In this document: positions 56,670 to 64,000 of the stretch, in pieces | Position numbering within the stretch: the stretch's first letter is position 1 | Layout: each line of letters starts with the position of its first letter | Made by a program: the position numbers and the translations under genes | Notes under the pieces: model-generated | Databases searched by the model: none | Told to the model about the DNA's origin: nothing | The model's input: only the letters and a program-made list of their open reading frames with translations | Origin: Bog-756 sp963845485 | GTDB lineage: Bacteria > Actinomycetota > Acidimicrobiia > Acidimicrobiales > RAAP-2 | Direction of reading: 5' to 3' | DNA length: 64,000 bases | Assembly (NCBI GenBank): GCA_963845485.1 | Contig: CAWJSI010000014.1 | Span: forward strand, 486,142 to 550,141

Positions 56670-58235
56670 TCACACGATGGCTGAGTCCCGGCCCTCCCAG
56701 TAGGGGTCCCGCAACACCCGCTTGAACAGCTTGCCGCTCGGGTCACGCGGCATGGCGTCCACGAACTCCACCCGCCGCGGGCACTTGTAGGCGGCCAGTC
56801 GCTCGCGGCACCACGACAACAGCTCGTCGGCCTCGGGCGGCTCGGCGGGGTCGTCGGGCTGGACCACGGCGAGCAGGGACTCGCCCATCTCCTCGTCGGG
56901 CACGCCGAAGACGGCCACGTCGGCCACCCGGCGGTGGGCGGCAAGGGCCAGTTCGGCCTCCCGCGGGTAGATGTTCACCCCGCCCGAGACCACCATGTCC
57001 GAGGCCCGGTCGGTCAGGTAGAGATAGCCGTCGGCGTCGACATGGCCCACGTCACCGAGGGTGCGCCAGCCCTTGGCGTTGCGCATCCGGGCCGTCTTGT
57101 CGGGGTCGTTGTGGTACTCGAACTCACGGCCGCCGGCGAAGTAGACCGTGCCCGTCTCGCCCACCGCCACCTCCTCGCCGTCGGCTCCCACGATGTGGAC
57201 CTCGCCCATGGGGCGTCCGACCGAGCCCGGGTGGGCCAGCCACTCCTCGGGGGTGATCTGGGAGGCCCCGATGTCCTCGGTGCCGGCGTAGTACTCGTGG
57301 ATGATCGGGCCCCACCACGCCATCATCTCCTGTTTGACCGGGACGGGGCACGGGGCGGCGGCATGGACCGCCCAGGTGAGGCTGGTGATGTCGTAGGACA
57401 GCCGCTCCTCGTCGGGCAGCCGCAGCATGCGGGTGAACATGGTCGGGACGAACTGGGCGTGGGTGACCCGGTAGCGCTCGATGGCGGCCAGGCAGCCGGC
57501 GGCGTCGAAGGACTCCATGACCACGCAGGTGCCGCCCAGTCGGTGGGTGGCCATGCAGTACACCAGGGGGGCCGAGTGGTAGAGCGGGGCGGGGGAGAGG
57601 TAGACGGTGTCACCGCCGATGCCCCGGGCCCCGATGTTCATGGCGATCTGCACCGACGCCGCACCGGGGTCGCCCGGAGGTCCCGGGGTCAGGGTCTTGC
57701 GCACCCCTTTGGGCACACCGGTCGTACCCGAGGAGTAGAGCATCTCGCGGCCCTCGGCCTCGTCGTCGACCGGGGTGGGCTCGCCGCCGGCGAGGACCTG
57801 GTCGTAGGACTCGAACCCGGGGAGCTCCCCGCCGACGCTCACCCGCAGCCGGATCCGGTCGAGGTCGAGGGCGCCGGCCACGTCGCCGAGGCCGGCCGTA
57901 ACGACGAAGGCCACCGCTCCGCAGTCGTCCAGGATGTGCTGGACCTCGCTCCGGCGGAGGTGGCTGTTGAGGGCGGTGTAGTAGAGGCCGGAGCGCTGGG
58001 CGGCCCAGGTCACCTCGAGCAGGGCTGAGCTGTTCTCCATCATGAGGGCCAGATGGTCCCCGGTGCGCAGCCCGGCGGCCCGAAGGGCGTGGGCCAGGCG
58101 GTTGGACCGCTCGTCGAGCTCCCGGTAGGTGGTGACCTGCCCGGTGGCCGCCATGATGACGGCGGGCCGGTCGGGGTGGAGGGCGGCCTGGTGGCCGAGC
58201 TGGTACGCCAGCACCGGTGGGCCCGGATCGCTCAT
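56670..58235 (-). CDS. Acyl-CoA synthetase (FadD-like, AMP-binding)
   Basis: A 521-residue intact adenylate-forming enzyme: P-loop EMLYSSGTTGVPKGVRKTL, HEYYAGTEDIGASQITPEEW, YLYLTDRASDMVVSGGVNIYPREAE, and the catalytic Lys in PRDPSGKLFKRVLRDPYW. The pattern SDMVVSGGVNIYP is that of FadD-type ligases of steroid or fatty-acid side chains. It should activate a carboxylic acid to its acyl-CoA. It overlaps the enoyl-CoA hydratase gene by 4 nt. Confidence 0.93.
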   Translation of the reverse strand: MSDPGPPVLAYQLGHQAALHPDRPAVIMAATGQVTTYRELDERSNRLAHALRAAGLRTGDHLALMMENSSALLEVTWAAQRSGLYYTALNSHLRRSEVQHILDDCGAVAFVVTAGLGDVAGALDLDRIRLRVSVGGELPGFESYDQVLAGGEPTPVDDEAEGREMLYSSGTTGVPKGVRKTLTPGPPGDPGAASVQIAMNIGARGIGGDTVYLSPAPLYHSAPLVYCMATHRLGGTCVVMESFDAAGCLAAIERYRVTHAQFVPTMFTRMLRLPDEERLSYDITSLTWAVHAAAPCPVPVKQEMMAWWGPIIHEYYAGTEDIGASQITPEEWLAHPGSVGRPMGEVHIVGADGEEVAVGETGTVYFAGGREFEYHNDPDKTARMRNAKGWRTLGDVGHVDADGYLYLTDRASDMVVSGGVNIYPREAELALAAHRRVADVAVFGVPDEEMGESLLAVVQPDDPAEPPEADELLSWCRERLAAYKCPRRVEFVDAMPRDPSGKLFKRVLRDPYWEGRDSAIV

Positions 58236-59005
58236 CGTCCCTTGAAGACCGGGTCCCGCTTCTCCATGAATGCGGTGGCGCCCTCCCGGGCGTCTTCGCT
58301 CCCGAAGATGCTGGCGTTCTCCTCAGCGGTGGCCCGCCCGGTGTCGGACCCCTGGTCGACGGCCCGGCGCATGAGCCGCTTGGTCAACTGCACCCCCAAG
58401 GGCCCGTTGGCCGCCACCTCGTCGGCCAGGGCCTGGGCCGCCTCGAGGAGCCCGTCGGCCGGCACCACCTGGTTGACCAGACCGAACTGGGCGGCCCGCT
58501 CGGCTCCGATCAGCCGTCCGGTGAGGCCCATCTCGAGGGCCAGGGCCTGGGGGATCCGCTGGGACAGGCGGGTCCCCCCACCGGCGGCGAACAGCCCGCG
58601 CTTCACCTCGGGCAGGCCGAACCGGGCGTGCTCGGCCGCCACCACGAGGTCGCAGGCCATGACGATCTCGAGGCCCCCGCCCACCGCGGCCCCGTTGACC
58701 GCGGCGATGAGCGGCTTCTCGTAGGAGCCGTCGAGGAAGGCGAACAGGACGCGTGCCCCCTCGGGGTCGTCCCAGGTGGCCGGATCGGTGTCGAACCCGC
58801 CGAGGGCGGTCAGATCCATGCCGGCACAGAAGATCCGCTCCCCGGCCCCGGTGACCACAACGGCCCGGACGTCGACGTCCACGAGGATCTCGTGGAGGGC
58901 GGTGCCCAGCTCGGCCATGAGGGCCGGGTTGAGCGAGTTGGCCGCCTCGGGCCGGTTGAGGGTAAGGGTCTCGACGTGGCCGGAGCGTTCTCTGATCACC
59001 AGCAT
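58232..59005 (-). CDS. Enoyl-CoA hydratase/isomerase
   Basis: A 257-residue crotonase: VETLTLNRPEAANSLNPALM, the oxyanion-hole segment GERIFCAGMDLTAL, and AAVNGAAVGGGLEIVMACDLVVAAEHARFGLPEVKRGL, with the second catalytic Glu in LPEVKRGLF and AGGGTRLSQRIPQALALEMGLTG. It hydrates 2-enoyl-CoA in beta-oxidation. Co-transcribed with the acyl-CoA synthetase (4-nt overlap), so the pair handles one acid substrate. Confidence 0.95.
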   Translation of the reverse strand: MLVIRERSGHVETLTLNRPEAANSLNPALMAELGTALHEILVDVDVRAVVVTGAGERIFCAGMDLTALGGFDTDPATWDDPEGARVLFAFLDGSYEKPLIAAVNGAAVGGGLEIVMACDLVVAAEHARFGLPEVKRGLFAAGGGTRLSQRIPQALALEMGLTGRLIGAERAAQFGLVNQVVPADGLLEAAQALADEVAANGPLGVQLTKRLMRRAVDQGSDTGRATAEENASIFGSEDAREGATAFMEKRDPVFKGR

Positions 59006-59187
59006 CAGCGGCGCCTCCCCTGGATGCGGCGGGGGCCTCCGGCGGACGGGTCGGGGTTCGGCGTCACGGTGATCCGCATCCTTTCGGGTGGGGGTGAGGG
59101 TTGTCGGTCCCGCCCCGACGATCGTTCGCTTGAAGATGACGTATGTGCCATCATGAGAACGCCAATTTCAGGGCACGAGGAGCGTAC

Positions 59188-60405
59188 ATGGACGAGACAC
59201 CGGCTGCATCCGACGAAGGCGGCGAGAGCCCGTTCGCCTCGATGGATCCCGAGACGGCCCGACATCCCCAGCCCATGTTCAAAGAGCTTCGGGACGCCAT
59301 GCCGGTCATGCCCGTCGAGGGCATGGGGGTGGTGGTCACCCGCAAGGTCGAGGTCGACGAGGTCTTCAAGCACCCCGAGATCTTCTCGTCCAACGCCGAC
59401 GCCGTGGACCTGAAGAACCACCGGCCGATGATCCCGCTGCAGATCGACCCCCCGGAGCACAAGAAGTACCGCAAGATCCTCGATCCCATCTTCGCCCCCC
59501 GACAGATGGCCCTGATCGAGGACTCGGTGACCGACACGGTCAACGGGCTCATCGACGGTCTGATCGGCAAAGGGGAGATCGACTTCGCCAAGGAGTTCTC
59601 GGTCCCGTTCCCTTCCGAGGTCTTCCTCACGCTGTTCGGCCTTCCCTACGAGGAGCTGGAGACCTTCCTCACCATGAAGGACGGGATCATCCGGCCCGAG
59701 GTGGTGACCGGGTCCCGGTTCGGGTCGAAGGCGGCCACCGAGTACCAGCAGAAGATCGCCGACTCGGTCTACGACTACTTCAACGAGATCCTCGACCGGC
59801 GTGAGGAGAAGCGGGAGAACGACATCCTGAGCCGCTTCCTCGACGCCGAGGTGGACGGGGCCAAGCTGACCCGCGAGGACATCCTCGACATCTGCTTCCT
59901 GTTCCTCATCGCCGGGCTCGACACCGTCACGGCCACCCTCGACTGCATGTTCGCCTACCTGTGCGCCCATCCCGAGCAGCGCCAACAGATCATCGACGAT
60001 CCCTCGGTCATCCCCTCGGCCATCGAGGAGCTCCTGCGCTGGGAGACCCCGGTGATGGGCGTGGCCCGCGTGGCCATGGAGGACACCGAGCTGAACGGGT
60101 GCCCGGTCCACAAGGGGGACAACGTCATGGTGATGATCGGCTCGGTCAACACCGACGAGTCCGACGTACCCGACGCCGATGTGGTCCGGTTCGACCGGGA
60201 GGTCAACCGTCATGTGGCCTTCGGTGGCGGCGTCCACCGCTGCCTCGGCTCCCACCTGGCCCGGCTCGAGCTGCGGGTGGCCCTGCGGGAGTGGCACCGC
60301 CGCATCCCCGAGTACTCGGTGGTCGAGGGCCACGAGCTCATGTACACCGGTGGCATCCGGTCCATCGACTATTTTCCGATGGTCATCGCTCCGGCTTCCA
60401 CCTGA
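59188..60405 (+). CDS. Cytochrome P450
   Basis: A 405-residue soluble bacterial P450. I-helix FLIAGLDTVTATLD carries the conserved acid-Thr pair; EELLRWETPVMGVARVAMED gives ExxR context; haem-binding loop is HVAFGGGVHRCLGSHLARLEL with the Cys ligand. ATG 59188 has GAGGAG upstream. It is divergent from the enoyl-CoA hydratase operon and followed by an SDR, suggesting hydroxylation then oxidation of one hydrophobic substrate. No ferredoxin is adjacent. Confidence 0.96.
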   Translation: MDETPAASDEGGESPFASMDPETARHPQPMFKELRDAMPVMPVEGMGVVVTRKVEVDEVFKHPEIFSSNADAVDLKNHRPMIPLQIDPPEHKKYRKILDPIFAPRQMALIEDSVTDTVNGLIDGLIGKGEIDFAKEFSVPFPSEVFLTLFGLPYEELETFLTMKDGIIRPEVVTGSRFGSKAATEYQQKIADSVYDYFNEILDRREEKRENDILSRFLDAEVDGAKLTREDILDICFLFLIAGLDTVTATLDCMFAYLCAHPEQRQQIIDDPSVIPSAIEELLRWETPVMGVARVAMEDTELNGCPVHKGDNVMVMIGSVNTDESDVPDADVVRFDREVNRHVAFGGGVHRCLGSHLARLELRVALREWHRRIPEYSVVEGHELMYTGGIRSIDYFPMVIAPAST

Positions 60406-60518
60406 CCGACATCGCCAGTACCGTCGGTCACCGGTAGTCGGGGCCGGTCCGCGGCCCGGCCGCCGCCCGATCCCATCCGACCCGGCTCGCAACCGAGCCG
60501 ACCACCCGAGGAGCCACC

Positions 60519-61283
60519 ATGCAGTTCAACGAACGATCCGCCATCGTCACCGGGGGGGCGGGGGGCCTCGGGGCGGCCACCGTCCGCCGCCTCACCGCCC
60601 TGGGCCTCCAGGTGGTGGTGTTCGACCGGGCGCTCGACGCAGGGAAGGCACTGGCCGAGGAGCTGGGCCGCGGCTCGGCGGTCGGCGGGGACATCAACAG
60701 CGACGACGACGTGAACGCCGCGCTCGACGCAGCCGAGGCCCTGGCCCCCCTGGCCGTGCTGGTCAACGTGGCCGGCGGCGGTGCCGGCGGGCGGACCCTG
60801 TCGCGTGAGGGCGAGCCCATGGACATCGAGGCCTTCCGGTTCACCGTCGAGCTCAACACGGTGGGCACGTTCAACGTCACCCGCCTGGCCGCCTCCCGCA
60901 TGGCCACCGCCGACCCCGACGAGTACGGGCAGCGAGGGGTGATCGTCAACACGGCGTCGATCGCCGGCTACGAGGGACAGACCGGCCAGGTGGCCTACGG
61001 GGCCTCCAAGGCGGCCGTGCTGGGCATGAGCCTGCCCCTGGCCCGGGACCTGGCCCCGGTGGGCATCCGGGTGTGCGCCATCGCCCCGGGCACCATGGGG
61101 ACGCCCCTCATGGAGAGCGCACCCGAGGCCCTGAAGGAGAAGCTGGTGGCCAGCATCATCTTCCCCAAGCGCATGGGTCAGCCCGACGAGTTCGCCCGCC
61201 TGGTGGAGAGCATCGTCACCAACCCCTACCTCAACGGCGAGAACATCCGGCTCGACGGGGCCCTGCGCTTCCCACCCAAATAG
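60519..61283 (+). CDS. SDR oxidoreductase (3-hydroxyacyl-CoA dehydrogenase type-2-like)
   Basis: 254 residues. NAD motif AIVTGGAGGLGAATVRRL; VLVNVAGGGAGGRT; active-site NTASIAGYEGQTGQVAYGASKAAVLGM with Ser, Tyr and Lys; IAPGTMGTPLMES; ending DEFARLVESIVTNPYLNGENIRLDGALR. The TASIAG-x-GQTGQVAYGASKA pattern is that of HSD10-type 3-hydroxyacyl-CoA dehydrogenases. It follows the P450 by 113 nt with AGGAG before the start. Confidence 0.92.
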   Translation: MQFNERSAIVTGGAGGLGAATVRRLTALGLQVVVFDRALDAGKALAEELGRGSAVGGDINSDDDVNAALDAAEALAPLAVLVNVAGGGAGGRTLSREGEPMDIEAFRFTVELNTVGTFNVTRLAASRMATADPDEYGQRGVIVNTASIAGYEGQTGQVAYGASKAAVLGMSLPLARDLAPVGIRVCAIAPGTMGTPLMESAPEALKEKLVASIIFPKRMGQPDEFARLVESIVTNPYLNGENIRLDGALRFPPK

Positions 61284-61303
61284 CCCGACGTCGGCCGTCG
61301 GGC
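61283..61303. terminator. Hairpin between SDR and CoA-transferase genes
   Basis: GCCCGAC-GTCGGCC-GTCGGGC, 7-bp stem, directly at the SDR stop and 5 nt from the convergent CoA-transferase stop. No T-run. Confidence 0.4.
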
Positions 61304-61307
61304 CGGC

Positions 61308-62525
61308 TCAGAGGACGGCGCCCGAGTCCTTGTGGGCGATGATCTCGTCCCAGTCGAGGCCCAGCTCGAGGAGGATCTCCTCGGTGTGCTGGCCGTGCTC
61401 GGGGGCGGCCACCAGCTGGTCGGCCGTCTCGTCCATCTGGACCGGGTTGGCCACCAGGTCGTAGGACTTGCCGTCGGCCCGCTCCACCCGGGACAGGTAG
61501 CCGTTGGCCTGGACCTGCACATCGTCGACCAACTCGCTGGCCATCTGGCCGGGCGCCCACACCCCCGACAGGGTGGCGAGGGCCTGCTTCCACTCGTCGA
61601 AGGTCCTGGAGGCGAAGACCTCGTCGATGACGGCCACGCACTCTTTGCCGTTGGCGTAGCGGGCCGCCCCGTCGGCGAACCGGGGGTCGGTGATCAGATC
61701 GGGCCGCCCGATGGTCTCGCAGAACTCGGACCAGAACCGATCGGACTGGAGCATCATGAGCGTGATGATGCGCCCGTCGCTCGTCTTGTAGTTGCCCACG
61801 AGGGGGTTGGGCGACGAGCTCCGGTCGAACTTGGGCATGGGGTCGCCCCCGTAGAGGCCCGAGGCCACGATGTCGGGGGACAGCTGCCACATGGCCAGTC
61901 CCAGCAGCGAGACGTCGACCACCGGTGCCACCCCGGTCGTGGCCCGCTGCAGGAGACCGGCGGCGATTCCCCCGGCGATGGCCATCCCCCCGGCCAGGTC
62001 GCCGAAGGCGGGGCGGCCGCCCACGGGCCACTCGCTGTCCGCCGGGGTGAGGGCGTTGGCCACGCCACCACGGGCCCAGTAGGTGGCGCCGTCGTAGCCG
62101 CCCTTGCCGCGGTCGGGGCCGTGGGGGCCCTGACCGGTGCCCCGGGCGTAGACGATGTCCGGGTTGACGGCCCGGATGCTGTCGACGTCGATCTTGAGCT
62201 TGGTCAGTGTGTCGGGCAGGAAGCTGGTGAGGAAGACGTCGGAGGTCTCCACGATCTTGTAGAGGAGGGCACGGCCGTCATCGGTGCTGATGTCGAGGCC
62301 GATGCTCCGCTTGCCCCGGTTGGGCTGCTCGATGATGTAGTTGACCGCCCCGGGGCCGCCGGGCACGAGGCCCATGGCGATCAGGCCCCGCTGGGGGTCG
62401 CCACCGACCGGGTGCTCGACCTTGATGACGTCCGCCCCCCAGTCGGCCATGACCGCGCCGGCGGCCGGGACGAAGGTCCAGGCCGCCACTTCGAGTACGC
62501 GAAAACCAGACAGTGCGTTGGCCAT
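61308..62525 (-). CDS. CaiB/BaiF family (type III) CoA-transferase
   Basis: A 405-residue intact protein: LSGFRVLEVAAWTFVPAAGAVMADWGADVIKVE, QPNRGKRSIGLDISTDDGRAL, FLTSFLPDTLTKLKID, YDGATYWARGG, and GRPAFGDLAGGMAIAGGIAAGLL, whose Asp is the catalytic residue of the family. It transfers CoA between carboxylic acids without free CoA. The neighbouring P450, SDR and amidohydrolase suggest a steroid- or terpenoid-like catabolic set. Confidence 0.95.
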   Translation of the reverse strand: MANALSGFRVLEVAAWTFVPAAGAVMADWGADVIKVEHPVGGDPQRGLIAMGLVPGGPGAVNYIIEQPNRGKRSIGLDISTDDGRALLYKIVETSDVFLTSFLPDTLTKLKIDVDSIRAVNPDIVYARGTGQGPHGPDRGKGGYDGATYWARGGVANALTPADSEWPVGGRPAFGDLAGGMAIAGGIAAGLLQRATTGVAPVVDVSLLGLAMWQLSPDIVASGLYGGDPMPKFDRSSSPNPLVGNYKTSDGRIITLMMLQSDRFWSEFCETIGRPDLITDPRFADGAARYANGKECVAVIDEVFASRTFDEWKQALATLSGVWAPGQMASELVDDVQVQANGYLSRVERADGKSYDLVANPVQMDETADQLVAAPEHGQHTEEILLELGLDWDEIIAHKDSGAVL

Positions 62526-62583
62526 GACGGCGCTCCCCCTTCAACTGGGTCCGGGCGGCCGCTCGAGGCGCGCCGCGCCGGGA

Positions 62584-63867
62584 CTAGGACTCTTTGAACC
62601 CGCTCATCAGGTCGACGGACTTGGTCCCGCGCTTGCCGATGCTCTCCATGTTCCGCGACTTGATGGAGACGTCGTGGCCCATGGCCCTCTCCCGGAGGGC
62701 ACCCACCGTGCAGTTCTCCTTGCCGCCGAGGACGGTGAAGGGGTCGTAGCTGTAGTGCTTCATGGCGTTCAGGTGGGTGATGCGGTCGATGTCGTAGTCG
62801 GACACCCCGTCCATCCCCTTCATGAGGGACTCAGGTGCCGTCGGCCAGGTGGAGTCGGAGTGGGGGTAGTCGCACTCCCACATCACGTTGTCCATGTCCA
62901 GGAACTGACGGCTGGCCACACCGAACTGGTCGTCGATGAAGCAGGTCAGGATGTGCTGGTTGAACACCTGGCTCGGGAGCGTGTCCCCGAAGTCCTGACC
63001 GGTCCAGGCGTGGTGCCGGTCGTAGTTGTAGTCGATGCGCTCGAGGAAGTAGGGCACCCAGCCGATGCCGCCTTCGGACAGGGCCACCTTCAGGTCGGGG
63101 AACTTGCGCAGCACCGGTGACCACACGAGGTCGGCGGCGGCGTTGACGATGTTCATCGGGGTGAGGGTGATCAGGCAGTCGATGGGTGCGTCCGCTGAGG
63201 TGATGACGATCTCCGAGGAGGAGCCGATGTGCAGGCACACGACGACACCCTCGTCGCTGCAGGCCTTCCAGAACGGGTCCCAGTGGTCGGAGTGCACGCT
63301 CGGCCAGCCCAGCTTGGAGGGGTTCTCCGAGAAGGTGACGGCGTGGGCCCCTTTGGCCGCGGTGCGACGCACCTCGGCGGCCAGCACCTCGGGGTCCCAG
63401 ATGGCCGGGATGGGACAGGGGATGAACCGGCCCGGGTGGGTACCGCACCACTCGTCGATGTGCCAGTCGTTGTAGGCCTGGACCATGGCGAGGGCCACGT
63501 CCTTGTCCTCGGTCCGGGCAAAGGTCTGGCCGCAGAACTGGGGGAACGAGGGGAAGCACAGCGAGCCGAGCACGCCGTTGGCGTCCATGTCCTTGACCCG
63601 CTCGTCGATGTCGTAGCAGCCGGGACGGAGCTGCTGGAAGGAGGTGGGCTCCAAGCCGTACTCCTCACGGGGCCGGCCGGCCACGGCGTTCAGGGCCACG
63701 TTGGGCAGGATGGCCCCCTCGTAGAGCCAGGCGTTGGTGCCGTCCTCGTTGGTGATGAACTTGGGGGCGAGGTCGGCGTACTTGGCCGGCAGGTGGCCCT
63801 CGAAGAGGTCGGGGGGTTCGATGACGTGGTCGTCCACGCTCACCATCACCATGTCGTTGATCTCCAT
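62584..63867 (-). CDS. Amidohydrolase-2 family metal-dependent hydrolase
   Basis: A 427-residue TIM-barrel protein. VSVDDHVIEPPDLF carries the N-terminal metal-binding acidic/His pair, then YDIDERVKDMDANGVLGSLCFPSF, DWHIDEWCGTHPGRFIPCPIPA, VCLHIGSSS with the barrel His, KVALSEGGIGWVPYFLERIDYNYDRHH and MWECDYPHSDSTWP with the C-terminal metal Asp. Members include gamma-resorcylate-type decarboxylases and ring-cleavage-product hydrolases. ATG 63867 follows GGGAGG. It is 58 nt upstream of the CoA-transferase, probably in the same operon. Confidence 0.92.
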   Translation of the reverse strand: MEINDMVMVSVDDHVIEPPDLFEGHLPAKYADLAPKFITNEDGTNAWLYEGAILPNVALNAVAGRPREEYGLEPTSFQQLRPGCYDIDERVKDMDANGVLGSLCFPSFPQFCGQTFARTEDKDVALAMVQAYNDWHIDEWCGTHPGRFIPCPIPAIWDPEVLAAEVRRTAAKGAHAVTFSENPSKLGWPSVHSDHWDPFWKACSDEGVVVCLHIGSSSEIVITSADAPIDCLITLTPMNIVNAAADLVWSPVLRKFPDLKVALSEGGIGWVPYFLERIDYNYDRHHAWTGQDFGDTLPSQVFNQHILTCFIDDQFGVASRQFLDMDNVMWECDYPHSDSTWPTAPESLMKGMDGVSDYDIDRITHLNAMKHYSYDPFTVLGGKENCTVGALRERAMGHDVSIKSRNMESIGKRGTKSVDLMSGFKES

Positions 63868-63945
63868 GTCGAACCTCCCTTTTCCGGGCTCCCCCGGGCT
63901 CCGGCGGGCAAGCGCCGAGTCGATCGCAACTACCCGTCGGAAAGA

Positions 63946-63970
63946 ATCATATCCACCGGGACGTATCCCG
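63946..63970 (-). promoter_or_regulatory. Candidate promoter and operator of the amidohydrolase operon
   Basis: A -10-like TATGAT (minus strand, 63951-63946) lies 79 bp before the start. Just upstream of it is an inverted repeat CGGGA-CGTA-TCCCG (63957-63970), placed where a repressor would block RNA polymerase. The -35 is weak. Confidence 0.4.
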
Positions 63971-64000
63971 TACTCCCCAGGGCGAGAATGTCACTTCCGG

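Noticed and set aside
1..64000. CRISPR arrays, rRNA genes, prophage or toxin-antitoxin modules
   Set aside because: I saw no regularly spaced direct repeats, no rRNA sequence and no phage structural or integrase genes on either strand.

Overview
The window is high-GC DNA with actinobacterial signatures: a CIRCE-controlled groL, an SOS box of the TCGAAC-N4-GTTCG type upstream of recA, coproheme decarboxylase (HemQ), ANTAR regulators, an LLM-class (probably F420-dependent) oxidoreductase and DUF3048/DUF3054 proteins. The mix, including a rimO-pgsA-cinA block next to recA, suggests an uncultured or little-studied actinobacterium, possibly of the class Acidimicrobiia. The class is inference; no rRNA gene is present to test it.

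Layout. 1-9974: housekeeping and small accessory genes. These are a beta-propeller lipoprotein (cut by the window edge), a cation/H+ antiporter, tRNA-Ser(UGA), pheA, larB-larC (nickel-pincer cofactor), an FKBP lipoprotein, an SLC13/ArsB-like permease, a tautomerase divergent from a TetR gene with two clear operators, and an HxlR/carboxymuconolactone decarboxylase pair. 10047-14132: a NUDIX gene, a 59-residue cysteine protein, a NIL-domain protein, larE and hemQ. A stretch of about 1.29 kb is present here twice in tandem, with mostly silent differences between the copies. 14208-18461: groL with CIRCE, two paralogous TetR genes and a helical repeat protein. 18749-23526: a badly disrupted MFS gene, a secreted protein, and a LuxR-type regulator whose 5' end is joined to an IS630 transposase fragment.

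23954-35680: tRNA-Ser(GCU), then a signalling island read on the minus strand. It encodes a double-receiver regulator, a poly-HAMP/GAF hybrid kinase, a REC-PAS hybrid kinase ending in Hpt, a REC-GGDEF protein and two GAF-ANTAR proteins, with a GGDEF-EAL protein upstream. 35948-48459: a mannosyltransferase-like protein, rimO-pgsA-cinA, membrane and envelope proteins, recA, a Tat-exported DMF-ase-like protein, an LLM oxidoreductase and a SnoaL-like protein. 48560-63867: acyl-CoA and xenobiotic-type metabolism. It has two unusual citrate synthases (one with N-terminal CBS domains, one with an N-terminal HTH) flanking a PaaK-like CoA ligase, then SDRs, PaaI thioesterase, aldehyde dehydrogenase, acyl-CoA synthetase, enoyl-CoA hydratase, P450, CoA transferase and amidohydrolase.

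Many genes carry single-base frameshifts, concentrated in about 11.6-14.1, 17.2-38.5 and 47.7-54.6 kb, while the rest is almost intact. The broken genes keep family-conserved protein sequence on both sides of each shift, so most look like residual assembly indels and not decay. For such genes the coordinates below span the reconstructed gene.
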